A DNA stretch of 48,395 nucleotides from Gnetum montanum. Taxonomy: Eukaryota > Streptophyta > Gnetopsida > Gnetales > Gnetaceae. Within the stretch, counting starts at the first letter, position 1. Each line of letters begins with the position of its first letter. The notes beneath the pieces were generated by a model, which had not been told where the DNA came from, made no database searches, and saw nothing but the letters and a program-made list of their open reading frames with translations. The position numbers and the translations under genes are program-made. The DNA lies in contig MNCI01004531.1 in the NCBI GenBank assembly GCA_015680685.1, positions 2,024 through 50,418 on the forward strand, read 5' to 3'. Below, piece after piece: positions 23,076 through 35,275 of the stretch.

Positions 23076-23890
23076 TGATGAGGGGTGAGTATACCCTATG
23101 CCCAACCATACAAATCACAAGCATTCATGCATGATCTGATCAAATTCTAATGACTTCTAGCCTTCTTAGTACACTAGTCTCTAGAAGGTGAAACTAACCA
23201 TTGCAATCATTATCTTCCTAATTACACTTATGAAGTACAAGGGTATGGTTAAGCATAACTAATGTATATGATTTTTATCATTTTCTATTTTATGAATTAA
23301 GTTACCTTAGAATAAGAACAAAGAATAAAGTATTTAATGCTAAATTAATGTAACAACTAGCTAACACTTAACTAATCCTAACATAAGCATCCATTCCCAC
23401 GTTTCATACACATCCTAAACATGTTTAATGCTACCTGGTTACCAAACATTAAGCATTACTAAGATTACCAAGCATTACATGTATGCTTGAAGTGGTTGTA
23501 CTTATGTTTTTTAATTAATTTCTATTTAATCTATCTTAATTAATTAATTACTTAATTACTTAAAACAATAAAGGAAATTGCTTAAAATATTAAATGCTTA
23601 AGTAAAATAATTAATCTATTTCAAAGTGATGCAAGGTTTATTAGAAAGCTCATCTTTATTAATGCACACACTATAGTGCTTAAGTACAGCAATGCTCAAA
23701 TAAAGATCCATCAAGTCATAAATGTGATGAAAGGTGCACATTAATACACAGAAATAAGGTGCCTTGTCAACAAGTACTTGTCAATCGATCAAACCCTACA
23801 TCAATGGAATCATGTCAACAAGATCCCATTGACAAGGTCATGTCGACGACATCCTATCAACACGGCCAAACCATGACAACTCATCAAAAG
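23076..23890 (-). mobile_element. Athila-1 5-prime LTR
   Basis: The internal end (..CCTCATCA) is fixed by the primer site. Homology to the Athila-2 LTR is clear, for example AAGCTCATCTTTATT and AATAAAGATCC at 23647-23711, the reverse complement of 45335-45400. The outer end is estimated at about 23890, where sequence changes to the open exon of Tat-3. The U3 part (23760-23880) holds GTCAACAAG/CTTGTCAA direct and inverted short repeats. Its 3-prime partner is lost. Confidence 0.65.
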
Positions 23891-23901
23891 AGGAGTGTGG
23901 A

Positions 23902-24345
23902 ATGGAAAGAAATCCTATTATGGATGATTTTTATTTACCTAAGAGTCCTTCCTATGGAGAGTTAGACTATCCATTCCTTTCACCAGCAAAGACTAAGGAG
24001 GAGTTCCTTGATGTCTTTATCTTTAAGACTTGTAAAGTGGGACCTATAGTAGAGGATGGTGGATGTGAAGTGGATCCTAGTGACATGGCTAAAGGTAGGG
24101 AACATGTTTTATTTAGTTTTAATTCTATGTTTTTGTTATTTTGTTAGTCTTAATATTATTAGTTATGTTTCTTTATAGTTAGTATTTTTATGGACATTAT
24201 GTTTTAATATTTTTTATTTTATTTGTTTATTTTGTTTTTACAAGTGCAGATGTTCCATAGTGTTTTAGTAGAAGAGAGAAAGATGTGGAGGATGCAGTAG
24301 CAATAAGAAAGATTTTTCCTTCTCATGACAGAGCTCCAAGCAGCC
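23902..24345 (+). pseudogene. Unrecognised two-exon gene fragment antisense to Tat-3
   Basis: The exon at about 23902-24092 is free of stops, reading MDDFYLPKSPSYGELDYPFL, then TKEEFLDVFIFKTCKVGPIV, EDGGCEVDPSDMAKG. It ends at a GTAGGG donor. A T-rich intron ends TTTTTACAAGTGCAG near 24250, and a second exon reads SRREKDVEDAVAIRKIFPSH before stops. I do not recognise the family. Its position, opposite in strand and downstream of a Tat-type protease (25086-25480), matches that of gene copies A and B, but I see no clear sequence similarity to them. Its 5-prime end is cut by the Athila-1 LTR. It may be the last exons of a third, diverged antisense gene. Confidence 0.45.
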
Positions 24346-25085
24346 AAGATTAATGGATGAATGCTATGATTATGTAATGGATATTAATTTTTTTTATAAA
24401 ATTTTGTATTTTTTGATAATATTATGAATTGTTATTGATGGGATGTGTTTTGATGGATATTGTGTAGACTATTAGCTATGGTATAGGGATGGTATTCTTT
24501 ATGGATTTTGAGTTTTATAGGTTTGTAGTTTTATACTTTTTTGTTTTTATAGTTTTTTAGTTTTAGGATATTTTTGATTTTTTGATTTTTTCTAAGGCAA
24601 AAACAAGACAAGTGCTAAAGAAAATTTGTGATGAAAGCATAATATAAACAAAATTACATGTTAACATAATGAAATAAATAATGATATGCTAGAAAAGCAG
24701 TAAATAACTAAATAGTGCAATAAAAATAAAGCCAATTAATACTAGAAAATGTACATAACTATTGAAAAATAACTAAAAATAAGAAGATAAAGCAAGGGAG
24801 GTACATTTTAAGGTGACAATACCTTAGTGATAGAATTCTTAGCTTAGGATCTTGTAGGAACATTTATGCTCTTGAAAGACTCAACGATGTCTAATTCACT
24901 AAATCCCAAGTCTATGAGTTCATAAGCATTAGATGATTAGGAAATGCATGAATTTGACTTCTTAGTTTCTTTTGTTGAACATGTTTACCTAATGAGAGAA
25001 TATTGATACTTGAAGCTAGTTTCTTCCATAACATCTAAACATAACAGAACTAGAACTTGAGTATTAGCATGTAAAACTATCTCCT
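24346..25085. other. AT-rich spacer inside Tat-3
   Basis: T-rich then A-rich DNA with no open frame of note. On the minus strand, fragments such as VHELIDLGFSELDIVESFKS-like text near 24930-24870 may continue the protease-downstream region, but I cannot assign them. No TTTAAGGCC array is visible here, unlike in Tat-1 and Tat-2. Confidence 0.4.
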
Positions 25086-25480
25086 TATCTTTATAGGAGA
25101 AATGTATCTATTGATACAAAGGTAAGGAAATAACCTGATGGTACACTAACCAAGGTTATCATAGAATAGCATTAATTACAAAAGAATCTCTAATGACAAT
25201 GATTATGACCTTAAACATAATCAAAATTCCTATCAAAGAAAGGTAATTTTATCGCTCCTAGAATTTCTACTCTAGTGGCACTAAATGAAACCATAGAGGA
25301 GTTGTAGTTAGAGTTTGTGACCCTTTATTTTAAGGCTAAGACACTCAATGACTATCCATGAGATGACATTGGTTCTAGATCCATCATCTACATGCACCAA
25401 GGATAATGACAAATTTCCTTTGATTCATATGATGATGTAGATTAAGAGCTACCATACAACACCCATCATAAGTGTAATGC
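25086..25480 (-). pseudogene. Tat-3 retropepsin fragment
   Basis: Leftward translation gives VHVDDGSRTNVISWIVIECL (about 25400-25340), aligned with VHVNDGGAINVIP.TIIECL of Tat-2 and HIDDGLAINVIP of Tat-1. Then come KGHKL, TTPLWFHL and IKLPFFDRNFDYV across several frame changes. Only the protease is recognisable. No gag core is seen between it and the LTR at 25584, so gag was deleted. Confidence 0.7.
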
Positions 25481-25583
25481 TTAAAAAATAAGATGCTAGA
25501 AAACTAAAACTTCTAGATGAAATAGCTTAACTTTGGATCGCAAGGACCTCTGAGAAGAGGATCTAAAGCATCCTAAATAATCT

Positions 25584-27209
25584 TGTCGATCACCTAGGGA
25601 CTTAGGAAATGTAAATGATGCAATATAATTTACCATAGAATGTAGATCTAATCTAGAAAAGCATAAAATTTAAACATAAAATAAACTTTCACAAACAAAT
25701 GAGCTACTAATTTCTATTAAAATGATAAAAATGTTTTAAAAGCATAGTTCTAAGATGTACAAGTGTGTGCCTAGATGCACAATGAGTTACCCAATGATGC
25801 CTTAAGTCTAGTGAAACCAACAAGTTGTCTTCTATAGTTGATTGCAAGATCCATGTGCTTCCAAGCTCCAAATTCCAAAAAAACCTTGTTGGTTCCTAGA
25901 TGTGGATTTGCTGCATTGGTATGTTATAATGGTGGATAAAATGCTTGACTTTTTGCTACTAGCCAATGCACTAAGATTCTCCAATGCTTAGCCAATTTCC
26001 AAATTACTAAAACATCCTTTTAAAGTATTGGGATTTTATTTAAATATATTGCTAGTGCTTAATTTGTTGCTACAAATTTTTTTTCATGATTATTAATAAA
26101 TTAAAATCACATGCAGGTGTGGTAGGCCTTTTACCTATAGCATAGTTTCCATTTATGATAAGTTTTGATACTCCTAAGGCCACAAAAACCATGTTGGATA
26201 CAATAAATAGTAAATGGACTTTTTCAATTATGCTAGCTTCACCCATCAACATTGGCATTGCTAGAAGAACACTAGCATCATGGAAATTTTGCAAAACTTG
26301 TTGAATTACACTGGAGTTATTGGAGTAATACTAGAATTGTTGGAAAAATGAAAATGTGAACAACTTCGATGCTAGATTTATGGCATTCACACTAAAATAA
26401 TGGCAGATACACTGGCCTTTTGAAACTATCTTGGCATTGTGGTATCCATGTTAGAAATAAGATGGAACTATGTTGGCTAGCTAGGAAGCCTCGTCCATGC
26501 TAGGACTAAGCTGGAACTACGATGGCTAGCTAGGAAGCCCCATTCATGCTAAGACTACGCTAGAGCTACGTTGGCCAACTAGGAAGCCTCATCCATGTTG
26601 GGACTACGTTGGAGCTAAGCTAGCTAACTAGGCTAGTTAAGAAGCCCCATCCATGTAGGGACTATGTTGGAGCTATGTTGGCTAGCTAGGAAGTCCCATC
26701 CATGTTGGAACTATGCTAGAGCTACATTAGCAAGCTAGGAATCCCCATCCACAATGGGACTACACTGGAGTTATTGAAACAATGCCAAAATTTGTTGAAA
26801 ATGAAAACTCTAACTACTCCAATGTTGGCCTAGTGTAGCAATGCTAAAGGTTCTTGGCAACTATGTTGGCCATTATTGGAAAGATGGAAACCAAAAATCC
26901 CAATGCAGGGTATGGTTTTTTCCAACGTAGTAATGGTCATACCCACCATAAAACCCATGAAAACGCTAATTTTGGTAGTCCAAAAGGCAATTTTAACCTT
27001 TCCAAGTCCAAATATAGACATGGCAAGGCCTTTTTCACTTAGAAAATGAGGCTATAATAACTTTTGAGGCATTTTTCAACTCCAAAAGTGAAAGTATGTG
27101 AAATTGCATCTCATGGACTACAATCTTTACATTTTATATTAAAAACTTAGCCTTGGGTTTGATGGTGAAGGTTACAAATTACAACATGAGATTTCCTGGT
27201 GGTGTTTCA
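25584..27209 (-). mobile_element. Tat-3 5-prime LTR
   Basis: Minus-strand LTR starting TGAAACACCA at 27209 and ending ...GACA at 25584. The inner flank AGATTATTTAGGATGC is the diverged form of the shared Tat leader. Blocks near 27040-27190 (ACTTTTGAGGCATTTTTCAA, AAAAGTGAAAGTATGTGAAA) align with 16735-16790 of the Tat-1 LTR. It is about 200 bp longer than Tat-1 because of the 49-bp repeat at 26463-26780. Confidence 0.7.
26463..26780. repeat. 49-bp minisatellite, about 6 copies
   Basis: The unit begins GGCTAGCTAGGAAGCC, continues CCATCCATG, GGACTA and GGAGCTA, and repeats every 49 bp from 26463, with one longer unit near 26610-26650 holding an extra CTAGGCTAGTTAA. It contains the palindrome CTAGCTAG. 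It lies within the LTR and is absent from the Tat-1 and Tat-2 LTRs, so it expanded after they split. Confidence 0.85.
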
Positions 27210-29961
27210 TTGATGCGTCTTTATTGATGCTTCAAGGATGAATCTAAGAGACATTAACAAAGAATACAAAACATCACCATAGGTCCATCACCAGTGTTTG
27301 CTCTCTACACTTGATTCTATAGTGTTGAACTATCCCAAAGACTGCTTGTGAAAATAAGCTAACATTCTGATGAAGTGATAGACGTTAAAGGCTATATTTG
27401 GTCATGAGGAAATGGTCACAAGATTAACAACAAGTTTCAAATATTGGCATCATGGTCATAGTTATGGCAATGAAATTTTGGCTAGTCAATGTAGTCTTCA
27501 CACTTTGTGCATTAAAGTGTTGGTTACTAAGTAATGTTTTTGAGGATCTAACACCTTGCTTTAAGGTTTCTTTCATTGTTAGGATTCTCCTTTTGTTCGT
27601 TTGGAGTCATTGGTTTGTCTTTTGGTCATTATTAGCTTTTTGGCTTCTTGGCAATTTGCTTCCCCATTTTTTCTTTTTTCTTTTTTGGGTGAAACCTTCA
27701 TTGGGTTTTGTTACTAAGGCTAGAATTGATTTGGTTTTCCCATTAAATGAGATGTGTTACATACAGTGAACTTGATGGTGGAGCATGATGAAGAAGATGT
27801 CATGTGGTCATAATGCATGTGTTAAACATTTGTCATCATTGTTATTTAGGGTAATGGAAGGTCATAATTAGGCTACACTATTGGGCTTAAGGAATGGTAA
27901 TGGAAATTATGTGAAACAAGTGCTCTTGGTACAACAGGATAAACTCACCAAATCTTACATGTTAAGGTCACGTGGCAACTTGTTGTTATAATGAGTTGTA
28001 CCTTCACAATGATCTCTGGAGCTTCATTCTACAAGGACAACTCCAAGAGGACAAGAGAATGAGACAAAGAAAACATGTTGCTACAAATAATGCATACAGC
28101 CACATGGAACAACTAGAAAACTAGGTCACAATAGGTTATCATTGTCATAGCATAGATGGATTGGTGTAATGTGCATCAAATTTATAGAGTTCTATAGTTC
28201 CTTCATTATGTTAAATGAGTAAAGAGAGATAGAGAGAAAGCATGTAGACTCACGTTTTATAGACCATCAAATTCATCAACATTGCAAATTCATTCCAACT
28301 TGCCAACAATGGTAAACAACACTACAAGAAAACATGTAAGTGTTACATATAATCAAGGCCATGTGATGGCATTAATGTTGCATAACAATGGTTTGATGTT
28401 GTCTTGAGCAGGTTTAAGTTTTGGTGAGGAACTTGGTTTCATGTGCTTTCTCCTCACCATCATGGTCTTAAATGAGAAATTTCACTAAGGGACCCTTTGT
28501 GATGTTTCTAGCATCAAGGTCAATGACAATTAGGCTACTTAAAATGTTGAGGCTATATGGTGGAATATTTCTAAGGTTAGAGGTTTAGGTATGTAAGGTC
28601 AACTTGATCTAACATCACAAGAGTGACACCTTTAGGATTTAAGGCTTGTCCAATTTTCTTGTTTATTCTCTTGGCTCATTTCTACATGACAACATAAGCA
28701 CATCAAGTAGAACCTATGTGATAAAATGATTAAATAATGTAAAATACTTTAGTAATAATACAAAATCAAATCAAATCAATGTCAAAATAGGTCAACAAAT
28801 GGTCAACAGAGGTTGTGAGAGGTAAATTAACTCAAGCAAGATGAAACAAAGGCCAAATGATGCTCAAAACCCCATAAAACTATGTCCAAAGAAGGTCAAA
28901 TAAGGCCCCAATGATGTCAAATGACATCAAATGATGTCAAATTGAGCCAATTAAGGTCCAAGTCATGCCCAATGATGAAGGAATGTGGTCAAATAGGGCC
29001 AAATGATGAAAAAATGATGCAAATAAAGTCAAATGTCACTAAATAACATGACAATAATAGACAATAATGTAAAATGAGATCAAGTAAGATCAAAACATAG
29101 TGGGGAACAAGGCTAAACAAGGCAAGGTAGGCAATATATGTTCCAACATGGTCAATCAATTTAGACACTAAAGGGCCATGATATCACCAATTTTATGCCT
29201 TTGTGAGTTGTAAGGTTGCTTATTTCACTAGTAAGGTTGTTGTGATGCCAAGGTAGTATGAGACTTAGTAAAAAAATATAAATTTTAGCTATAACAAGGT
29301 AAAGGCAAGGTAAATTTTGGTAAAAGAAAGTAAACTAAAGTTGTATCAAGGTAAAACAAAGTTGAAAATAGAATAAACTATGACAAACTAGGTGGAACAA
29401 GGTAAAATATTATTAAATTTGATATTTATTTAATAATTTTTTTATTTTTTTATTTTTGACTTGTTGAAGATGATTGATGCCATGAGCAGCCTATAGTAGA
29501 GGTGAAAGGTCATCATGCAAGTGATGGTGGAGGGTATCATGGTAGCAAGAGGACAAGTGTAGTAAAGTGTGATGGTCTTAAGGCAAGGACAACATAGAGG
29601 GTGTAGTCATTGTAGGGCCACAAATCAATGTGCTCCTAAGAAGGGGCGCAACCCTAGATAGGGTGGCACAGCCTTGGTAGGAACAATATTAGCTATGCTA
29701 GCTATTGGTAGGGGCCAAGCCCAAAAATTAATTAATCTATTTATTATTTTTTATTTATTATTTTATGGCTTGGCATGAAAAAACTTCATTATTGACTTTG
29801 GTAAACCCCAATGTTTTGCATGTTCCATCATAGGGACATTACCCAATGACAACTAGTCTCCAAATGCTTCTAGTATGATTGTTTTACCACTTGTACATAG
29901 TTAAATTCCATAAAAATTACCTACCATTATGCAAGATGGCATTCTCTTTATTGTTCACAAT
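27210..29961. other. Unassigned spacer between two divergent Tat LTRs, with simple-motif region
   Basis: No gene is recognised. The 105-codon frame at 27452-27769 is hydrophobic only because of T-richness. From about 28740 to 29160 the sequence is dominated by irregular short motifs (GTCAAA, AAATGATG, CCAAATGATG), and from 29280 to 29410 by AAGGTAAA and variants. This may be older inserted DNA into which Tat-2 and Tat-3 jumped. Confidence 0.4.
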
Positions 29962-31287
29962 TGAAACACCACAAAAATTTTCATGTTATAGCCAATTTTC
30001 ATCATGTAGATTTCAACCCATGAAATCCAAGGCAAAACTTCATTGTAAATGTGAAGATTGTAATCCCTAAGTAACAATCTCACATATTCCATACTTTTGA
30101 GGCTGAAAAATACCTCATAAGTGGTCAAAGCCTCATTCTCCAAGTGAAAAAAATCACCTAGTGTTTATATTTGGGCCTAGGGGGGATCAAAAATGCCTAT
30201 TGGAATGCCAAAAATGGAAACTTAATGAGTTTTAGGGGGAGGGTATACATTTTTCTATGCTAGAAACACTTGCAGGGGTAGATCCTCCCTTCCTCCAATG
30301 CGGAAAGATGGGGGGTTTCCCCTTAGGTTGGAAACCTTCCACCCCCCACCCCCCCTTCCCTAAGTGTAGAAACTATATGCCCTTAGTGTGGAAGTCACAA
30401 AAGCTAGATTTCAACACTCCATGCACTTGAACATTGACCAACCACTTTAGCAAGGATGGCAGAAGGCTCAATAGAGAAGACTTATCTCCAATGTAGAAGG
30501 TGTGCCCTTGTTACTATTTATAGTAAATAGAATAACCATGGGGGAGGCCCTTACTATATATGGTAACCCCCCAAATTTGGGTACCTACCTCACCTATACG
30601 ATGTAGAAATTTGAAGCAAATTGACAACCAATTTGTAGCCAAATTAAAGCGATTTTGCAACCCCATTCATAGTCTAAAACATATAAAACCTAGTCTCAAA
30701 CACCATTTACAAGTTTTGGATTTTTAATAGTTCAAGACCTTTGGCATTTTCACACTTTGGTATTTTCAAGAACTCAAGAGTTTTTGAAATCTTCCATGCT
30801 TGCATTCTCCTAAACCCCAACATGGAAGCACTGTAACCTTATCATCCCCTTTGAGATTTGTGAGTTTTCAAGCTCCACGTTACATCCCTAGGATTTCCAA
30901 CTTCCAACATACAGCACTTAGGTAGCTTGGATTCTTCAAACTTCTCAACCCCACCATAGCCAACCTTGTAAATTTGGAGTAGCAACATAGGAGCTTCAAT
31001 AGCATCATAAGTGGTAGGTCATTTGCCTCATGGAGTTAACTTCATCGACTTCAATGGATCCTGAACCTCTATCAAGGTGAACCCCCTTATTGCCTACTTA
31101 GGCACAATTTGTACACATTTCTGTAACTTATTCTTTATTCTTTCTTAATAAATTTTTAAGTTTTGGGTTTTGTGCACAAAACATATTCATTTATTTTCAA
31201 TGCATTATTTATATCTGTTATTAGATTTTGCATTCTATTTTTATTACTCTATTTTGAAAATCCCCCAACTCCTTAGTTGATCTACCA
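29962..31287 (+). mobile_element. Tat-2 5-prime LTR
   Basis: Starts TGAAACACCACA at 29962 and ends TCTACCA at 31287, followed by TATCAACTAGGACACC. It aligns with the inverted Tat-1 LTR over its length, including ATGTTATAGCCAATTTTCAT near the start, the C-runs at about 30339-30356, CATATAAAACCTAG (TATA, about 30680) and TTATTCTTTATTCTTTCTTA (about 31129-31148) followed by ATAAATT. It is the promoter end of the Tat-2 unit; the 3-prime LTR is not present before Athila-2 begins at 45133. Confidence 0.8.
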
Positions 31288-31843
31288 TATCAACTAGGAC
31301 ACCTCGAATCTAATTTTTCAAAGGCCTTGGGGATTTAGGGTTAAGGCTACTACACTGAATATATTGATTTTCCAACAATCAATTTTTCAAGTTACAATAG
31401 TTTTCTTGGCTCTAGAAGGAGGGCCTCCACCTAAATTCTATGACCAGATCTGTCTTTCCAATAGCCAACATTGCAAGTTGAAAGCCTTTTTCCAATTTTC
31501 TATAGCCAAAACCTTAAAAGAATCAATGTTGTGCCTTCTCTCCTAGGACCAATATTGTAGCATAGAAGTTGCAGGTGGTTAGATGTTAACCTTTTACAAC
31601 AACTGCTATGAATTTTTTAGCTCAAAGCTAGCATTGATACCTTTCCCCCTTTTCCTTTTTGTTGCCAATTTATTTTTCTTTTCAATTTCTAAAGTTGATG
31701 GTGCAACCCTTCCAAAAACTGCCAAACTTTTAAAAGTTAGCTTTCCCTTATCTTTCCAAGTTGCAAAAATTAGTAGCCTACCAAAACCAATTTCTAGAGA
31801 AGAGATACCAACTTTTCACTTTGGTTTTTAGCCTTCCTCTCCA

Positions 31844-32520
31844 TCAACATTGGATTAGAAGGTATGCCATTTCCATCATCTCAACCCCCTACTTTCCCAT
31901 TTCCCACAAACCACCCCCACCTCCCCCCTCTACCATACCCACCATACCTACCATAGAGGTAGTTGGGAGGCTAGCATGGGAGAGGCTTAATACTAATGTT
32001 TCCAAATTTCCATTTTTGGTAAAGGGGTAAACCCCCTTTATTCCTTCCCCAGCTAGAAACTTACTAATTTTAGTAAGTACTCCATTTTTAGCCAATTTTT
32101 CCTCCTGTGATCATTTTTGAATTCCACTTATTGGGATTTACTATTATTTTTATCATTTATAACCTATTTTAAACCATTTTTTCATCCATAATTTTTATCC
32201 TTTTCCCCTGTCAACATTGGATTAGAATGTATGAGATTTCCATCATCTCACTCCCCTTCCTTTCCCCCCTACCATACCTAGAATAGAGGCAATTAAGGGA
32301 TCAACATTGGTGAGGCCCATTACCAACTTTCCTAGCCTTCCATTTTTGGTAAAGGGGTAATCCCCCCTTACCCAACACCCCCCCCAACTTACTAATTATA
32401 GTAAGTACTTCATTTTTAGCAATTTTTTCTTCCTATTAAACATTTTTGAATTCCATTTGCTAAAATTTAATTCTATTTTATCATTTATAACTTATTCTAA
32501 GCCATTTTTCAACAAGATAA
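31844..32520. repeat. Tandem duplication of about 367 bp in the Tat-2 leader, with conserved hairpin
   Basis: The block starting TCAACATTGGATTAGAA at 31844 recurs at 32211, and homology continues through CCATTTTTGGTAAAGGGGTA to about 32200 and 32520. Each copy holds a palindrome with flanking bases: ACTTACTAATTTTAGTAAGT (9-bp arms) at 32059-32078 and ACTTACTAATTATAGTAAGT (8-bp arms) at 32387-32406. C-rich stretches precede it. This leader of about 1.2 kb is missing from Tat-1. Confidence 0.85.
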
Positions 32521-32522
32521 CC

Positions 32523-35270
32523 ATGTCTTTTCAACAGTTCACCAAATTTCCCTTCACCCTTACTAGTGAAGGTCCTAGCCAATAAGCCATGAGGGTCTAT
32601 GACCCCAAAGTCCTTGCTATCATCAAGTGTAGATGATCTTTGAGGGTTAGAGGGGAAATTTCTAATTTTTCAACTATAAATTAAAACCATTACTATTACA
32701 TTTGTGCCAAAATATAGGCTGACCTCCTAATTCCACGTGTGAAAGCAAAGACAAAAAGAAGTTTCAACTTATACAATAGGATTGAAAAGAGTATGTCCCT
32801 TCCCTATATGAAAAAATAAATCTTAATGATATCTATGCTAGCATCCCTACTCAATTTATTATGATGGAGAAAAAAGATGACAAGCATAGCTCGAAAGAAC
32901 AACAATTAGAGGAGGATGAGTTTAGGGAAAAATTTGTGCCTAAAAATATCCTGGGGGAATTGTTTCAACAAGCATCTCCCAAGGTCACAACACATTCCTC
33001 TAATGCCTTTGTGTTCTCCATGGACATGTTTCCACCATCTTCCACTCCCTCCTATCAAACCATAGCTAGTCCCACACTATTCATAACCACTCATCACACC
33101 CAATCAATGTTACAACCAACCATATATAACTTATCAATGTCAATTGCTACACAACCCTAATCTTTTCAACCATCGACAGTGATTTTCATCACCAAAAATC
33201 CATTAATTGCCCATGTGGAATTCACTATAGGACCCCAAAAAACTCAAGGGTCACACTCCCTTTGTATCCCATTTTTGCCTTAGGCACTAGTACAAACATC
33301 ATTTTCCTTGTTTAGCCAACAAGCTACTACCATGACACAACCTCTTCCTTATGTCTTACAATCCATAGTGAGGTTATAGGACTAACAATAGATACCACAA
33401 TCATATTTTCAAGCCCCATAGCCAAAAAGGCCATCACAAGACTTTGATCAAGCTTTCTAGATCATCCAACACCTAATAGAGGAATTGAAGAGGCTTAAAG
33501 CCTCTACTTAACAAACTATCAAGATTATGGACTTCTACTAGGATGATCCCATCTGTCCTAGAGTTCCTCCCTTGGCACTTCCTCCTTGTGTCCCTATTCC
33601 TTAATTTAGCAAGTATAATTGAGAAGATAAACCTAATGCTCACTTTATTACCTTTTGATTTGAGTGCTTACTTTTATAGACATGGCCTCAAAACATCATG
33701 AGAAGTTTCCCTATGTCCTTGACTGGGAAAGAAATTAATTGTTACTATGCATTACCTAAAGGATCCATATCCTCTCTAGAAGACTTGATAGCTTAGTTTG
33801 TCAACCACTTTAAGTATAACTTGAAGTCCAACATCACACTTGACCAACTCATGAAGATCAAGTAGGGACCCCTAGAACTCTTGTAGAAGTTCATCTAGAG
33901 GTGGAATGGACTACTAAATGAAATATCGGAGCCCATAGTCAAAGCCCACTTGTTGGACATATTTAAGAGGATGGTTAGTGAATTCATCAAGCCCAAGCTC
34001 TACTACCTTTAGCCATGGTCCCTTAGCCAAGCATTTTCCTAAACTAAGAACATAAAGGATGTTGTGGAGGCTAGTCATGATTCGATCTATGTAGCATATA
34101 AAACTCAACATGCATAGAGAGATAAGGAGAAGAGAAAACAAAACAACATGACTGTAGCAACTGTAACCAAAGAAAAAAATATCATAAACTAGGAGCCAAG
34201 GACCAACCCACACAAATCCCCCACTAACAATAACAAATTATCAACCTTTGGGGCCATGGCATCAACAACAACTAGACTTAATTTTGAAAGGAAGGATAGG
34301 TCTAAGTACACTGCCTTACCTCTAAAGCCATTTGAGTTGCTAGACCATCTATTGAAGAGTGGATGCATGTAATACAAATAGATGATCAAAGCCACTAGAA
34401 AGAAACATGAGTAACTATGCGAAATAGCCAAAAACCCCACTCGAACAATAAAGAATGACCCACAACTACCTAACTACTTTAAACTAGACCTCCTTCCTCA
34501 TTATCACCAACTATCTAGTCATGACACAGGCTTCTCCTTACATTTAAGAATGACCTACAAAGGATGATAAATAGGGGGAAGTTGGTCTTAGATGCTTCCA
34601 ACCTTATCCAACCATAAAATTAGTCAATGTAAATCTACAAATACTTGTTGAATGCTAATGAAATTCCTTACATTATTTCAACATTCAACATTGATGACAA
34701 TTGAATATTATCAAGATAACCATTTGTGATTCAGGTATCCCCTTATAATGAAAGGGCTTTTTCAACTTCCACTAGCTTAAGATCCCTCTTTTTCATAGGA
34801 GTACCATCACAAATGCCTCCAAGAAAACCATTTTTCATCATGGTACCCCAAACTAATACAACCCAACTAGTCATAGCCCAACCAACTACACAATGACCTC
34901 CTATGGTGGCTAATGAAATTGCTTCTTCCTCAAAACTAACACCTAGTAACTAGAAGACTTTAATGAAGTAAAGGAAGAAGCATAAGCAAAATCCTAGTAA
35001 TAAGAGTGATAAGAAGATAGAGGCACAAAAGAAAGTGAGCCCACCAAAGCCCACTCCCACATCGACTATAACCATAACCTCCTCTACCCATCCACCTTAA
35101 ACAAATAAGCTAGAGTAGGATCCTAGAACTCATAACTAGAAAAATAAGAAAAAAATCCAACAACCAGAAACTAAAGTTAAAGTCCACATTTTTGAGTGCA
35201 TGGAGGAAGTGAAGCACAACTGGGATGACAAGCCCATACCGAATGAGAAAAAATTCCTCAATGCGATGGA
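32523..35270 (+). pseudogene. Tat-2 Gag, decayed and split by insertion
   Basis: A possible start is the ATG at 32523 (MSFQQFTKFPFTLTSEGPSQ). The core at about 33530-33990 reads FVNHFKYNLKSNITLDQLMK, FI.RWNGLLNEISEPIVKAHL and FIKPKLYYL, followed by LSQAFS.TKNIKDVVEAS, all collinear with the Tat-1 Gag. A degraded nucleocapsid motif (LPHYHQLSSHDTGF, near 34490-34530) has lost its Cys residues. Toward the end ECMEEVKHNWDDKPIP and KFLNAMDQ lead to position 35270, where the nested element enters. The frame resumes at 40636 with SLYDLIMTSIVHHEALAKML, the same text that opens the protease region of Tat-1. Stops are numerous. Confidence 0.85.
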
Positions 35271-35275
35271 CCAAA
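35271..35275 (+). repeat. Target-site duplication of nested LTR element (partner 40636-40640)
   Basis: CCAAA directly before the 5-prime LTR and CCAAG directly after the 3-prime LTR differ by one A/G transition. Five bases is the normal duplication length for LTR elements. The Gag-protease reading of Tat-2 continues across the two sides. Confidence 0.75.

Noticed and set aside
27452-27769. 105-codon hydrophobic frame, possible membrane protein
   Set aside because: T-rich DNA always gives hydrophobic translations; no start context, motif or homologue visible.
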